Source of the DNA: an uncultured Chromatiaceae bacterium
Lineage (GTDB): Bacteria; Pseudomonadota; Gammaproteobacteria; DRLM01
DNA length: 46,310 nucleotides
NCBI GenBank assembly: GCA_945787555.1
Contig: CALZJG010000064.1
Span: forward strand, 1-46,310
Direction: 5' to 3'
Of this stretch, positions 36,314 through 45,978 are shown one piece after another. How positions within the stretch are numbered: the stretch's first letter is position 1; the number at the start of each line of letters is the position of its first letter. Under the pieces are notes generated by a model. It did no database searches. It had not been told where the DNA came from and was given only the letters and a program-made list of their open reading frames with translations. Made by a program: the position numbers and the translations under genes.

Positions 36314-36339
36314 TTGATGTCATGCCCGCATGACATCAA
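36314..36339. promoter_or_regulatory. Perfect 26-bp palindrome ahead of the activator gene
   Basis: Arms of 12 bases (TTGATGTCATGC and its exact complement) flank CC. It lies 66-91 bp upstream of the activator ATG and shares the TGTCA-N8-TGACA frame with the palindrome at 34951-34968. Autoregulation by the activator is likely. Confidence 0.6.
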
Positions 36340-37165
36340 GCAACATCGTGCTGGCTAACATAGAGAAACGCCGCAACGATTCAGAAAATGGTCGGCAACA
36401 AACAGCATCGGCCACATGATCCAAACCAAGCCTAGGGAGCAGCGACGCAAAGAACAATACGACGGCGCGCATCTTTGCAATGCTTAACAGTGCCCTGCTG
36501 ATAGGTGCTGAGTCAGGCGCTCACGCCCAGCGGACCAGGGTGGCTTTACTCCACCCCACCGGGTGGCATGCATGTCAGCATGTCAGGAGAACCACGATGC
36601 AAGTGTCGCGGCATAGATTTCGAGATGGGCGAACGAGTCATCTATCGAGCTTGCAGTGATGGCTGTTCCATGTCGGGCAGCGGGCACCGGCATGCCGGCG
36701 TCTCCGTGTCGGGCGACAGTTTGTTTTTCGTGATGCAGCGCCTCATCAAACCGCGCATTGCTCTCGCTCATCGCCGCTTGATCTTTGTCTGACGTGACAC
36801 TGTCACCCCCAAACCGCCTCCGCGCTGACTTCGGTACGAGAGAGCGATAGTGGTGGGCCTGAATGGTTTGCCGCACAAGGCCGATCATCGTCGCCATGAC
36901 AGTGAGCATGAACGCCGTGCCGGGCCCCTCCGCGTCATTGAGGTGAAACGCACCGTCCAAGTCGCCACGGCACCCGCTTTCGCTGCCGTCATGGCCGCCG
37001 ATTCAGCCCCTCGCTCATGACTTGGGGCTCATCAAACTGGCGCACATCCAGCAGATATGCGCCCCTCACCGGCCCGATGCGGCCTGTCGGCGGGTGGGGG
37101 CAAACTTGTCATCCTCGCCCTCGCCCCCCATAATTCAGCGTTTACTCGCTTAGAGCCACATCGGT
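36340..37165. other. Mostly unassigned stretch between activator and dxs
   Basis: No recognised gene is seen. An open frame of 125 codons (36583-36960, minus) is listed separately with low confidence. A further inverted repeat, GTGACA-C-TGTCAC, lies at 36794-36806. The last ~200 bp must hold the dxs promoter, but no clear element is visible. Confidence 0.6.
36583..36960 (-). CDS. Possible hypothetical protein
   Basis: This open frame of 125 codons starts MDGAFHLNDAEGPGTAFML and has one weakly hydrophobic run (AFMLTVMATMIGLV), then a hydrophilic remainder. I recognise no family, no good ribosome binding site precedes it, and it covers the GTGACA-C-TGTCAC repeat. It could be a lineage-specific gene or a chance frame in non-coding DNA. 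Confidence 0.2.
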   Translation of the reverse strand: MDGAFHLNDAEGPGTAFMLTVMATMIGLVRQTIQAHHYRSLVPKSARRRFGGDSVTSDKDQAAMSESNARFDEALHHEKQTVARHGDAGMPVPAARHGTAITASSIDDSFAHLEIYAATLASWFS

Positions 37166-39061
37166 ATGGCGGCCAGCCACCCCCTATTAGAATCGATACA
37201 CACCCCCACAGACCTGCGCACCCTGCCGGAACGGCAGCTGCCGGGGCTGGCCGCGGAGGTAAGGCACTTTTTGCTCGAATCGCTGGGGCGCACCGGGGGC
37301 CATCTCGCCGCCAACCTGGGCACGGTGGAGCTGACCCTGGCCCTGCATTATGTCTACAACACCCCGGATGACCGCCTGGTGTGGGATGTGGGCCATCAGA
37401 GCTACACCCACAAAATCCTCACCGACCGCCGCGAGCGCATGGCCACACTGCGCCAAAAAGACGGTCTGGCCGGCTTTCCCAAGCGCGAGGAGAGCCCCTA
37501 TGACAGCTTCGGCGTCGGCCATTCCAGTACCTCGGTGAGCGCGGCCTTAGGGATGGCGATCGCCGCCCAGCAGGAAGGCATTAATCGCAAAGTGGTGGCG
37601 GTGATCGGCGATGGCGCGCTCACCGCCGGCATGGCCTTCGAAGCACTCAATCACGCCGGCGACCTGCACACCGACCTTTTGGTGGTGCTCAATGACAATG
37701 ACATGTCCATCTCACCCAATGTGGGCGGGCTGTCCAATCATCTGGCGCGCATCCTCTCCGGCAAGCTCTACGTGAGCCTGCGCGAACAAGGCAAGAAAGC
37801 CTTGAAAATCATGCCGCCGATGTGGGAGCTGGCACGCCGCGCCGAGGAGCATGTCAAAGGCATGGTGGTCCCGGGCACACTGTTCGAAGAACTGGGTTTT
37901 AATTACATCGGCCCGGTGGATGGGCACGACCTACCCACCTTGACCGCCACGCTGCGCAATCTGCGCGAGGCGCACGGCCCGCAATTTCTCCACGTGGTCA
38001 CCAAGAAGGGCAAGGGCTATGCGCCCGCCGAGGACAATCCCTGTACTTATCACGGTGTGTCCGCCTTCGATCTCGACACCGGCCGGATGGCCAAAGGCGA
38101 GAGCAGCGGCCCGTCCTATACCCAAATCTTCGGCCATTGGCTGTGCGACATGGCGGCCCAGGACGAGCGCCTGGTGGCGATCACGCCCGCCATGCGCGAG
38201 GGCTCCGGGCTGGTGGAGTTTTCCCAGCGCTATCCGCAGCGTTATTTCGACGTCGGCATCGCCGAGCAACACGCCGTGACGCTGGCCGCGGGCATGGCCT
38301 GCGAAGGCACCAAACCGGTGGTGGCAATCTATTCTACTTTTTTGCAACGCGCCTACGATCAGCTCATCCACGACGTGGCCATTCAAAATCTGCCGGTACT
38401 GTTCGCCATCGACCGGGCCGGTCTGGTCGGCCCCGACGGTCCCACCCACGCCGGCAGCTTCGATTTGAGCTATTTGCGTTGCCTCCCCAATCTAGTGGTC
38501 ATGGCACCGGCGGACGAGAACGAATGTCGCCAGATGCTCACCACCGGCTTTTATCTCGACCAGCCGGCCGCCGTGCGCTACCCGCGCGGCGTCGGCCCCG
38601 GCGTCACACTCCACCCGGAACTGGCCGGACTGCCCGTCGGCAAAGGCGAACTGCGCCGCACCGGCCGCCGCATCGCCGTGCTGGCTTTCGGCAGTATGGT
38701 CGCGCCAGCGCTGGCGGCCGGCAACACCCTGGATGCCACGGTGGCCAACATGCGCTTCGTTAAACCTTTGGACGAGGCCTTGGTCATAGAGCTGGCCACG
38801 CACCACGAATTGCTGGTGACGGTGGAGGAAAACGCCGTCATGGGCGGCGCCGGCAGTGCCATCAGCGAATGCTTGGCGGCACATGGATTGGAGGTTCCCA
38901 TCCTGCACCTGGGGATACCCGACCGCTATCTGGAGCACGGCGCACGCGGTGAATTGCTCGCCGCCTGTGGACTGACGGCGGAAGGCATCGTGCACAGCGT
39001 CCAGCACGCGCTGACGCAGCGGCCTTGCCAAAAATCGGCCGCCCAAATAAATTCCCTTTAA
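37166..39061 (+). CDS. dxs: 1-deoxy-D-xylulose-5-phosphate synthase
   Basis: The 631-residue thiamine diphosphate enzyme has [19 protein letters not shown], the [12 protein letters not shown] region, the ThDP-binding [18 protein letters not shown], the domain [22 protein letters not shown] and the C-terminal transketolase domain ([24 protein letters not shown]). It makes DXP from pyruvate and glyceraldehyde-3-phosphate for isoprenoids, thiamine and pyridoxal. The substrate chain to IspA is functional, although the genes are 5 kb apart. No strong ribosome binding site is seen before the ATG. Confidence 0.98.
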   Translation: MAASHPLLESIHTPTDLRTLPERQLPGLAAEVRHFLLESLGRTGGHLAANLGTVELTLALHYVYNTPDDRLVWDVGHQSYTHKILTDRRERMATLRQKDGLAGFPKREESPYDSFGVGHSSTSVSAALGMAIAAQQEGINRKVVAVIGDGALTAGMAFEALNHAGDLHTDLLVVLNDNDMSISPNVGGLSNHLARILSGKLYVSLREQGKKALKIMPPMWELARRAEEHVKGMVVPGTLFEELGFNYIGPVDGHDLPTLTATLRNLREAHGPQFLHVVTKKGKGYAPAEDNPCTYHGVSAFDLDTGRMAKGESSGPSYTQIFGHWLCDMAAQDERLVAITPAMREGSGLVEFSQRYPQRYFDVGIAEQHAVTLAAGMACEGTKPVVAIYSTFLQRAYDQLIHDVAIQNLPVLFAIDRAGLVGPDGPTHAGSFDLSYLRCLPNLVVMAPADENECRQMLTTGFYLDQPAAVRYPRGVGPGVTLHPELAGLPVGKGELRRTGRRIAVLAFGSMVAPALAAGNTLDATVANMRFVKPLDEALVIELATHHELLVTVEENAVMGGAGSAISECLAAHGLEVPILHLGIPDRYLEHGARGELLAACGLTAEGIVHSVQHALTQRPCQKSAAQINSL

Positions 39062-39081
39062 ATAACTCAAGTATTAGCTTC

Positions 39082-39462
39082 ATGCCAGCACGTTATACCC
39101 TCAAGGTCGTCACCGACTTCGCCGCCGCCCACACCTTGCGCGACTACCCCGGCGCCTGCAGCCGCTTGCATGGCCACAATTGGAAAGTGGAAGTGGAGGT
39201 CGTCGCCAGCGCGCTCGACGCCGTCGGCATGGGTATTGATTTCAAAGCCATCAAGCGCGCCACCCAGGACGTGCTCGAAGGGCTGGATCACCAGCACCTG
39301 AACGAGATCCCGCCCTTCGACGAAATCAATCCCACCGCCGAGAACATCGCCGCCTATTTGCACCGCGAGCTGTCCAAGACCCTCGCCGGCCCGCGCACCC
39401 GCGTCGGCACCATCACCGTGTGGGAAACCGAGCGCGCCTGCGTGCGCTACAGTGAGGACTGA
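39082..39462 (+). CDS. queD: 6-carboxy-5,6,7,8-tetrahydropterin synthase
   Basis: The 126-residue protein has the zinc-histidine signature of the PTPS family: [22 protein letters not shown], given as [10 protein letters not shown] and CSRLHGHNW, with catalytic Cys and the HGH pair, then [21 protein letters not shown] and [11 protein letters not shown]. It makes CPH4, the first committed step of queuosine and 7-deazaguanine synthesis. ATG 39082 starts the family's usual N terminus; 39025 would run back into dxs. It lies 20 bp after dxs and 4 bp before folE2. Confidence 0.94.
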   Translation: MPARYTLKVVTDFAAAHTLRDYPGACSRLHGHNWKVEVEVVASALDAVGMGIDFKAIKRATQDVLEGLDHQHLNEIPPFDEINPTAENIAAYLHRELSKTLAGPRTRVGTITVWETERACVRYSED

Positions 39463-39466
39463 ACCC

Positions 39467-40270
39467 ATGTCGCAAGCCACTATTGCCATCGCCGACGTCC
39501 AAGGCAGTGCCGACCCACGTCGCCTCCCCATCAACAAGGTCGGCATCAAGGATATCCGCCATCCGCTGCGTATCCGTATGCGTGACGGCGAGGTGCAGCA
39601 TTCCGTCGCCACGTTCAATATGTACGTCAACCTCCCGCACGATGTGCGCGGCACCCATATGTCACGCTTCGTGGAAATCCTCAACAACCATGACTTGGCG
39701 TTGAGCGCGATGAACCTGCGCGGCTTGCTGGCGCAAATCCGCACCCTGCTGGGCGCGGACTTGGCGCATGTGGAGGTGCGCTTCCCCTACTTCATCACCA
39801 AGCGCGCGCCGGTCTCGGGCGTGCCCAGCCGGCTGGATTACGACGTCACGCTGATCGGCGAATGCACGGCCAGCCGTACTCGCACCGCCATCAAGGTGGT
39901 CGTGCCGGTCACCAGCCTGTGCCCCTGCTCCAAACAAATCTCGGATTACGGCGCCCACAATCAACGCTCACATGTCACGGTGAGCGCGCGCCTGCGCGAT
40001 CAAGAGCTGTGGATCGAGGATCTCATCGACACCGTGGAACAAGAGGCCTCGTGCGAAATCTACGGCCTTATCAAGCGTCCCGACGAGAAATACATCACCG
40101 AACGCGCCTACGACAATCCCAAATTCGTTGAAGATATGGTGCGCGACGTGGCGGCGCGACTCAACGTCGATGAGCGCATCGCCGCCTATGTGGTGGAGTC
40201 GGAGAACTTTGAATCCATCCACAATCACTCCGCCTACGCCCTCATCGAGCACGAAAAAACCCCTGCCTGA
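39467..40270 (+). CDS. folE2: GTP cyclohydrolase FolE2 (type IB)
   Basis: The 267-residue protein has the COG1469 motifs: [33 protein letters not shown], the catalytic region [20 protein letters not shown] with the conserved Cys, and [17 protein letters not shown] at the end. FolE2 makes dihydroneopterin triphosphate from GTP with a flexible metal requirement, and is often kept for zinc-poor conditions. Dihydroneopterin triphosphate is the QueD substrate, and queD is directly upstream, so the pair forms a coupled step. No folE1 is in the window. Confidence 0.95.
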   Translation: MSQATIAIADVQGSADPRRLPINKVGIKDIRHPLRIRMRDGEVQHSVATFNMYVNLPHDVRGTHMSRFVEILNNHDLALSAMNLRGLLAQIRTLLGADLAHVEVRFPYFITKRAPVSGVPSRLDYDVTLIGECTASRTRTAIKVVVPVTSLCPCSKQISDYGAHNQRSHVTVSARLRDQELWIEDLIDTVEQEASCEIYGLIKRPDEKYITERAYDNPKFVEDMVRDVAARLNVDERIAAYVVESENFESIHNHSAYALIEHEKTPA

Positions 40271-40457
40271 TCGTCCCATTAAAGCGCTCCCCCGTTTATT
40301 CCGATATTCATTCTGGCTAATAAGCCTATGGCCTAGCTACAATGCCTCCCTTGCGTGTGGCCCATGGCCCCCGACAAGGTGGAGGAAAAAACCTTGCGGT
40401 TCGGTGGGATAGCGCGCCGGAATCGTGCCGCACACAAAGATTACGGAGATGTCCCGC

Positions 40458-41540
40458 ATGATGGCTAACGGCTACACCTCACGGCCTGCTCTGATGGCTC
40501 TCTTCGGTATGCTATGGCTCGCCTATCCGTTCACACCCGCATGGGCCGACACCTACCAAGCCGAGTTCATACCCTTCGCCGAAATCACCACCCGGCATAA
40601 GCTCGAAGATGTTGCCGACTTGAATAGACACGAAACCACCCCGGCAGTGAATTTCTTCTACAGCGCCAACTACGGCCAATGGCGTTTGCTGGGTGAATTC
40701 TTCGTCAGTGACCACGAACAGGAATTGGAGCGTCTGAGCGTGGGGTGGGTGACCGAGCAGGGTGCGCGCATCTGGGCCGGGCGTTATCACACCGGCATCG
40801 GACACTGGAACCGCCGCTATCATCACGGCGCCTATCTACAAACTTCAATTGATAGACCCGCACTGTTCGACTTCGAGGAATTCGGCGGCGTCCTCCCCTC
40901 GCATGCCAGCGGGGTCACCATTGAGGGCGAACTGTGGTCGGAGGAGCGCATCATCAGTTACGTCATCGATGCCGGCCTAGGACCGACCTTAGGCGAGCGC
41001 CATTTGGAACCGTTCGATTTGCTCGACCCCGACCATGGGACCCACAAGCCCTCCATAGGGCTACAGTTATCGCTGCAAAGCCCGAATTCCGTGGTGGACG
41101 AAACCGGTCTATTCATCGCCCATACCGTCATCACCACCGAACAAGGTCCGCTCGAGGAAATCCAGCAAACCGCGTTAGGGATTTACGCCGTACGCGCCAT
41201 CGACGCCTACACTTTGTCGAGTTCGCTGGTGTTCGTACATGACCGCGAGGAAGACACCTCCGGCAGCACGGACAGCGAGTCCTTCTGGTTCGCCTATCTG
41301 CAAGCCGAACGCTCCTTGCACGCGAACTGGACCGTGTATGGTCGCGCCGAAGGCACACAGGACGCCAAGGATAATCTCTTCATCCAGCAAATTCCGGCCT
41401 TCATCTACAGTCGCGGCTTGCTTGGGGTGCGCTATCAATTGGGACAACATCAAAGCGTGAAATTCGAACTCGCCAAACAGGATCAATACGGCGAGCATTT
41501 CTATCAGACGTCGTTACAGTGGAGTGCAGCCATCCCATGA
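40458..41540 (+). CDS. Outer-membrane beta-barrel-like protein
   Basis: The protein of about 360 residues has a signal peptide (LMALFGMLWLAYPFTPAWA) and a mature part rich in alternating beta strands and aromatic residues (RLLGEFFVSDHEQ, FWFAYLQAERSLHANWTVYG, GLLGVRYQLGQHQSVKFELA). It ends SLQWSAAIP. This suggests a porin-like barrel; no family is recognised. ATG 40458 is chosen because ACGGAG lies nine bases upstream; ATG 40449 and a GTG at 40425 are alternatives. It starts a three-gene overlapping operon with a PstS-like protein and a GGDEF-EAL enzyme. Confidence 0.78.
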   Translation: MMANGYTSRPALMALFGMLWLAYPFTPAWADTYQAEFIPFAEITTRHKLEDVADLNRHETTPAVNFFYSANYGQWRLLGEFFVSDHEQELERLSVGWVTEQGARIWAGRYHTGIGHWNRRYHHGAYLQTSIDRPALFDFEEFGGVLPSHASGVTIEGELWSEERIISYVIDAGLGPTLGERHLEPFDLLDPDHGTHKPSIGLQLSLQSPNSVVDETGLFIAHTVITTEQGPLEEIQQTALGIYAVRAIDAYTLSSSLVFVHDREEDTSGSTDSESFWFAYLQAERSLHANWTVYGRAEGTQDAKDNLFIQQIPAFIYSRGLLGVRYQLGQHQSVKFELAKQDQYGEHFYQTSLQWSAAIP

Positions 41541-41995
41541 TACGTCGCCTCGTTCTCCTGTTCACTGCACTGCTCTGCGCCGCCTCCCTGCACGGCGCCA
41601 TCGCCGATGACTCACGCACCTTAGTGTTAGTGAGAGGCGCGAATGGCGGCGACATCAAACTGACAACGACCGAGGTGCGACGTCTGTTCCTGGGTCTACC
41701 CATTACCAAGAATGGCCACACGCTGAGCGCCGCCATCAATCACACTGACCCCTTGCTGTATCAAGTATTCCTGCAAAAAGTCGTGTTCATGTCATCCCAT
41801 GTCTATGAACGCCACTTATTGACCAATGTGGTGCGCCTGGGCGGTCAACGCCCCCAGTCTTATACCGATCCTCGGGAGCTGCTGAATACGTTGCGCGAGC
41901 GCTCCGACACGGTCACATTCATGTGGAATGACGAGATCAACCCTGACCCCGCAATAGTGATCATCAAGGATCTATGGCACGGCACCATTCAGTGA
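41537..41995 (+). CDS. Small PstS-like periplasmic protein
   Basis: The 152-residue protein has a signal peptide (LLFTALLCAASLHGAIA). A compact domain with TTTEVRRLFLGLPITKNGHTL, FLQKVVFMSSHVYERHLLTN and DTVTFMWNDEINPD follows, as in the short PBP-like phosphate/substrate-binding relatives. It is half the size of a true PstS. Its ATG overlaps the stop of the barrel gene (ATGA), and the next gene starts inside it. It may bind a small solute and signal through the membrane GGDEF-EAL protein. Confidence 0.8.
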   Translation: MIRRLVLLFTALLCAASLHGAIADDSRTLVLVRGANGGDIKLTTTEVRRLFLGLPITKNGHTLSAAINHTDPLLYQVFLQKVVFMSSHVYERHLLTNVVRLGGQRPQSYTDPRELLNTLRERSDTVTFMWNDEINPDPAIVIIKDLWHGTIQ

Positions 41996-44478
41996 CTCTG
42001 TTGTTAAGAAGCTTCGCCGGCCGTATCGTGGTCGGCGGCGCGCTGATTCACACCCTGCTCATCCCGTTCCTGTTCGGCGGCGTGCTCTACATAGTTGAGA
42101 AAAGCTATGAAGAGCAATTCGTCAACAATGTACGACATGACATCCATCAACTCGCCGAATATTTCACCGAGACACGCAGCAATGAACATATTCTGTTCCA
42201 CTTGGAAGACATACTCCTCAGCGGCCGCGCTGTGTATGCGCGCATGGCGCTGGATAATGATCTAGAAATCTTCCCTCCAAGCAATCACGCGCTGGCGAGC
42301 GAGGCGTTCACCGAAGATTTCTATTTCGGTGATCACGATGACAGCGTCTATTACATCTCACTACCCCTCACCTTCGAACACAGCGGCACTAGCGCCGTGT
42401 TACAGATGGGCTACGATGAATCCGGCACCCAGGATCTCATCCAACGCACTTACGAACGCGGCCTGATATTGGCGATCGCCTATGTGGTGCTTTCCTTGAT
42501 ACTGGTCGGTGTGATCTCACCGCAGCTCACCCGTTCTTTGCAACGACTGCGTGACGCAGCGCAAAAGATCGCCGGCGGGCGCACCGGCGAAGGCCTGCAA
42601 GTGCGCTCCAATATCACTGAAATCGCCGATCTGGCCGACGACCTGGAGCGCATGCGCGTCGAACTCGTCTCCAACGGCCAGGCCATTGCCGCGCGCGAGG
42701 CGCGCATCCGCGCCATCATGGACAACGTGGTAGACGGTATCGTCACCATCAATGGGCGCGGCGATATCGAGTCGCTCAATCGCGCGGCAGAACGCATCTT
42801 CGGTTATCACGCCGTGGAAGTGGTGGGCAAGTCCCTCAATACTCTGCTCGCACAACCCTATTTCTGCGAATATGACCAGCGCGAAGCACGACATGACGAC
42901 AAGGGGCAACGCATCACCAGCATGGCGGATCAGGAAACCGTGGGGCAGCGCAGCGACGGCCATGCCTTCCCGATGGAAATGGCCATCAGCGAACTGCGTC
43001 TGGGCCAAAAGGAAGGCACCCTTCACATCGCCATCGTGCGTGACATCACCGAGCGCAAGCAATACGAAGCCGAACTCAAGGCACTGCAAGAAGATCTGGA
43101 AAGGCGTGTCATCAAACGCACCCGCGAGCTGGCCACACTCAACCGCGAGTTGGAACATCAAGCTTTGCACGACGCACTGACTGAATTACCCAATCGCCTG
43201 CTGTTGCAGGACCGGCTGCGTCAAAGCATCTTGACCGCACAGCGCAAGAACCAGCCAATGGCGCTACTTATCACCGACTTGGATCGCTTCAAGGAAATCA
43301 ATGACACCTTGGGCCATCATTACGGTGATCTGGTGTTGCAACAAGTCGCTGCTCGTATGCGCAATTCACTACGCGAATCAGACACCATCGCGCGGCTGGG
43401 GGGCGATGAATTCGCGGTATTATTACCCAGCATCAACGGCGAAACAGATGCCGTCAACACCGCGCGAAAAATCATCTCGGCTTTAGAGGAGCCCATACTA
43501 CTGGAAGAGCAGAGCTTTCATATCGGCGCCAGCGTGGGCATCGCGTTGTTTCCCGATCATGGCCGCGACAGTCCTACGCTCATGCGCCACGCTGACGTGG
43601 CCATGTACATAGCCAAACGGGCCGCGGAAAACTACGCCATTTACAATACCGAGAAGGACCAACACAGCGTGAGCCGCTTGGCGCTGGTGGGAGAGTTGCG
43701 CCACGCCATCGAATTCAAGCAACTGGTATTGTTTTATCAGCCCAAAATCGATCTCAAACTCGGCCGCATCAGCGGCGTCGAAGCCTTGTTGCGCTGGGAT
43801 CATCCGCAGCGGGGATTGGTGTCACCCGATGAGTTCATCCCCCTCGCTGAGCACACCGGCCTGATTCGACCGCTGACTTTCTTCGTGCTCGACGAAGCCT
43901 TGCATCAGCTCCATTTGTGGCAAAAAGTGGGCTTAAACTTAACGCTGGCGGTGAATTTGTCCGCCAAACATCTACAGGATCAACAGCTGGCCGACAAGAT
44001 TGCCACGCTGATGGAGGAATGGTCAGTGCCTCCTGAGCAACTGGAATTCGAAATCACGGAAAGCGCCATCATGGCTGATCCCTTGCGCGCCATGGACACC
44101 TTGAATCAACTCGACACCATGGGCGTGGGTCTGGCGATCGACGATTTCGGCACCGGCTATTCCTCACTCATCTATCTCAAACAATTGCCGGTCGATGAAA
44201 TCAAGATCGACAAATCTTTCATCATCGACATGTTGGACAACAACGAGGACTTGGTGATCGTGCGTTCGACCATCGATCTGGCGCACAACATGGGCCGTCG
44301 CGTAGTAGCCGAAGGCGTGGAAAACGAGCGGGTGCTGAACAAGCTCATGGAATTGGGTTGTGATCTGGCACAGGGGTATTACATCAGCCGTCCGGTCACC
44401 GCCCATGTATTGACGCGCTGGCTCAAGGAATCCGAATGGCACCAGAAGCCCCCCCATGCCGGATTGTCGACGGGTTGA
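41974..44478 (+). CDS. Membrane GGDEF-EAL c-di-GMP enzyme with HAMP and PAS
   Basis: The 834-residue protein has a first membrane helix (about 14-37), a periplasmic domain of about 125 residues, a second helix (about 162-183), HAMP, a PAS domain (about 240-365), a coiled coil, GGDEF (intact RLGGDEFAVLL, 476-480) and EAL (EALLRWDHP at 603, DDFGTGYSS near 726). Both active sites look intact, so it could make and break c-di-GMP. The 22-bp overlap with the PstS-like gene suggests coupled expression; the periplasmic domain is a plausible docking site for that protein. It ends 6 bp before pgpA. Confidence 0.93.
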   Translation: MARHHSVTLLLRSFAGRIVVGGALIHTLLIPFLFGGVLYIVEKSYEEQFVNNVRHDIHQLAEYFTETRSNEHILFHLEDILLSGRAVYARMALDNDLEIFPPSNHALASEAFTEDFYFGDHDDSVYYISLPLTFEHSGTSAVLQMGYDESGTQDLIQRTYERGLILAIAYVVLSLILVGVISPQLTRSLQRLRDAAQKIAGGRTGEGLQVRSNITEIADLADDLERMRVELVSNGQAIAAREARIRAIMDNVVDGIVTINGRGDIESLNRAAERIFGYHAVEVVGKSLNTLLAQPYFCEYDQREARHDDKGQRITSMADQETVGQRSDGHAFPMEMAISELRLGQKEGTLHIAIVRDITERKQYEAELKALQEDLERRVIKRTRELATLNRELEHQALHDALTELPNRLLLQDRLRQSILTAQRKNQPMALLITDLDRFKEINDTLGHHYGDLVLQQVAARMRNSLRESDTIARLGGDEFAVLLPSINGETDAVNTARKIISALEEPILLEEQSFHIGASVGIALFPDHGRDSPTLMRHADVAMYIAKRAAENYAIYNTEKDQHSVSRLALVGELRHAIEFKQLVLFYQPKIDLKLGRISGVEALLRWDHPQRGLVSPDEFIPLAEHTGLIRPLTFFVLDEALHQLHLWQKVGLNLTLAVNLSAKHLQDQQLADKIATLMEEWSVPPEQLEFEITESAIMADPLRAMDTLNQLDTMGVGLAIDDFGTGYSSLIYLKQLPVDEIKIDKSFIIDMLDNNEDLVIVRSTIDLAHNMGRRVVAEGVENERVLNKLMELGCDLAQGYYISRPVTAHVLTRWLKESEWHQKPPHAGLSTG

Positions 44479-44484
44479 ACCTTA

Positions 44485-44970
44485 TTACATCAGGCCGGCA
44501 ATCATGACTAGCATGGCCATCGCACCCCAGGCATACACACCGGCCAACACATCGTCCAGCATGATGCCCCAACCCCCGCCCAGGTGCTGGTCCAGCCAGC
44601 GGATAGGCCACGGTTTCCATATGTCGAACAAACGAAACAAGGCAAAACCCACCACCACCCACAACCATCCGGCCGGCGCCGCGATCATGGCGATCCAGTA
44701 ACCGACGATCTCGTCCCACACGATGCCCGGATGATCGTGCACACCCAGCGCGCGTGCCGTTACCGCACACAGCCACACACCCAGCGCGAAAGCCGCTGCC
44801 ACCACGCCCACATAGGCGGCCAGCGGCAGCTGCTGTAACAACAGGTACGGCGGGATGGCCATCAAAGTACCGAAGGTGCCCGGCGCCCGGCGCGCCAAAC
44901 CGGCGCCTAAGCCGCAGGCCAACCAACGCGCGGGATGTCGACCCAGGAATTTCAGCGTAATGCGACTCAT
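44485..44970 (-). CDS. pgpA: Phosphatidylglycerophosphatase A
   Basis: The 161-residue membrane protein from ATG 44970 has the PgpA motifs FGTLMAIPPYLLL, DEIVGYWIAM, LFRLFDIWKPWPI and GIMLDDVLAGVYAW, with four hydrophobic segments. It dephosphorylates phosphatidylglycerophosphate at the inner membrane. Its ATG overlaps the thiL stop (ATGA), as in the widely conserved nusB-thiL-pgpA operon. Confidence 0.95.
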   Translation of the reverse strand: MSRITLKFLGRHPARWLACGLGAGLARRAPGTFGTLMAIPPYLLLQQLPLAAYVGVVAAAFALGVWLCAVTARALGVHDHPGIVWDEIVGYWIAMIAAPAGWLWVVVGFALFRLFDIWKPWPIRWLDQHLGGGWGIMLDDVLAGVYAWGAMAMLVMIAGLM

Positions 44971-45950
44971 GAGGCGGCGAAGTGATCGTAACCTGCGCCC
45001 GACAGCACCATCTCGGCGCCGCCCGCGTCTAACAAGCGCAAGCCGGGCGCGGCGTCTATGCTCCCGATTGTCGTCACAGCGCAATCAGCGTGCGTCGCTG
45101 CGGCCATCACGGCCGCCCGCCGGGCGGCGGGCGCGGTAAAGCACAATTCGTAATCATCGCCACCGCTCAACGCCAGACGACGCGCTTCACTTTCACTGCC
45201 GCCCCAGTGGGATCGCAAGGCCGTCGATAACGGCAGACGCGTGACATCCAGCGTCGCGCCCACGCCACTCGCGTCGAGAACGTGAGCAAGATCGGCGGCC
45301 AAACCGTCGGACACATCGACGGCGGCGCTGGCCAAGTCACGCAAGGCCAGCCCCATAGCCATGCGCGGCGTGGGGCGATGCAAACGCGCGTACAACGAGA
45401 TGGCATCAGGGTCGCTGGATCGGCGCGCCTCGCTCTGCCACAACCGCAGCGCCACAGCCGCATCGCCGAGCGTGCCCGTGACATATACCTCATCGCCGAC
45501 ACCGGCGCCGTTACGACGCAACGCCTTTCCCGCCGCTAACAGGCCGTGTACTTGCACGGTGATGGTGAGGGGGCCGCGCGTGGTATCGCCGCCAATCAGC
45601 TGTACACCATGTTGCACCGCCAGCGCGGCGAAGCCCGTGGCGAAACCCGCCAACCAGCTCTCATCGACCTCGGGCAGCGTGAGCGCCAGGGTGGCCCAGG
45701 CCGGCTCGGCGCCCATCGCGGCGAGATCACTGAGATTCACCGCTAGGGCCTTGTGACCGAGGTCGGCCGGCGCGACATCGGGCGGAAAATGTACGCCCGC
45801 CACCAGCGTGTCGATGGCCAGCGCCAGTTGCTGCCCCGGCGCCACCGTGACCAGCGCCGCATCGTCGCCCACACCCACAATCACATCGGGACGCCCCACG
45901 CCGCAAGCGCTGAAGTAACGCTCTATGAGTTGGAATTCGCTGAGAGACAT
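44967..45950 (-). CDS. thiL: Thiamine-monophosphate kinase
   Basis: The 327-residue protein has the PurM-like fold motifs: GVGDDAALVTV near the start, VNLSDLAAMGAEPAWATLAL, LIGGDTTRGPLTITV, DVSDGLAADLAHVL and LSGGDDYELCFTAP. It phosphorylates thiamine monophosphate to thiamine diphosphate, the cofactor of Dxs encoded 6 kb away. It lies 28 bp after nusB and overlaps pgpA by 4 bp. Confidence 0.96.
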   Translation of the reverse strand: MSLSEFQLIERYFSACGVGRPDVIVGVGDDAALVTVAPGQQLALAIDTLVAGVHFPPDVAPADLGHKALAVNLSDLAAMGAEPAWATLALTLPEVDESWLAGFATGFAALAVQHGVQLIGGDTTRGPLTITVQVHGLLAAGKALRRNGAGVGDEVYVTGTLGDAAVALRLWQSEARRSSDPDAISLYARLHRPTPRMAMGLALRDLASAAVDVSDGLAADLAHVLDASGVGATLDVTRLPLSTALRSHWGGSESEARRLALSGGDDYELCFTAPAARRAAVMAAATHADCAVTTIGSIDAAPGLRLLDAGGAEMVLSGAGYDHFAAS

Positions 45951-45978
45951 GGCCGGAATCGAACCGGTGCGGCGGCGC

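Noticed and set aside
36505-36792. 95-codon plus-strand frame upstream of dxs
   Set aside because: No ribosome binding site, no family, and it overlaps another weak frame on the other strand.
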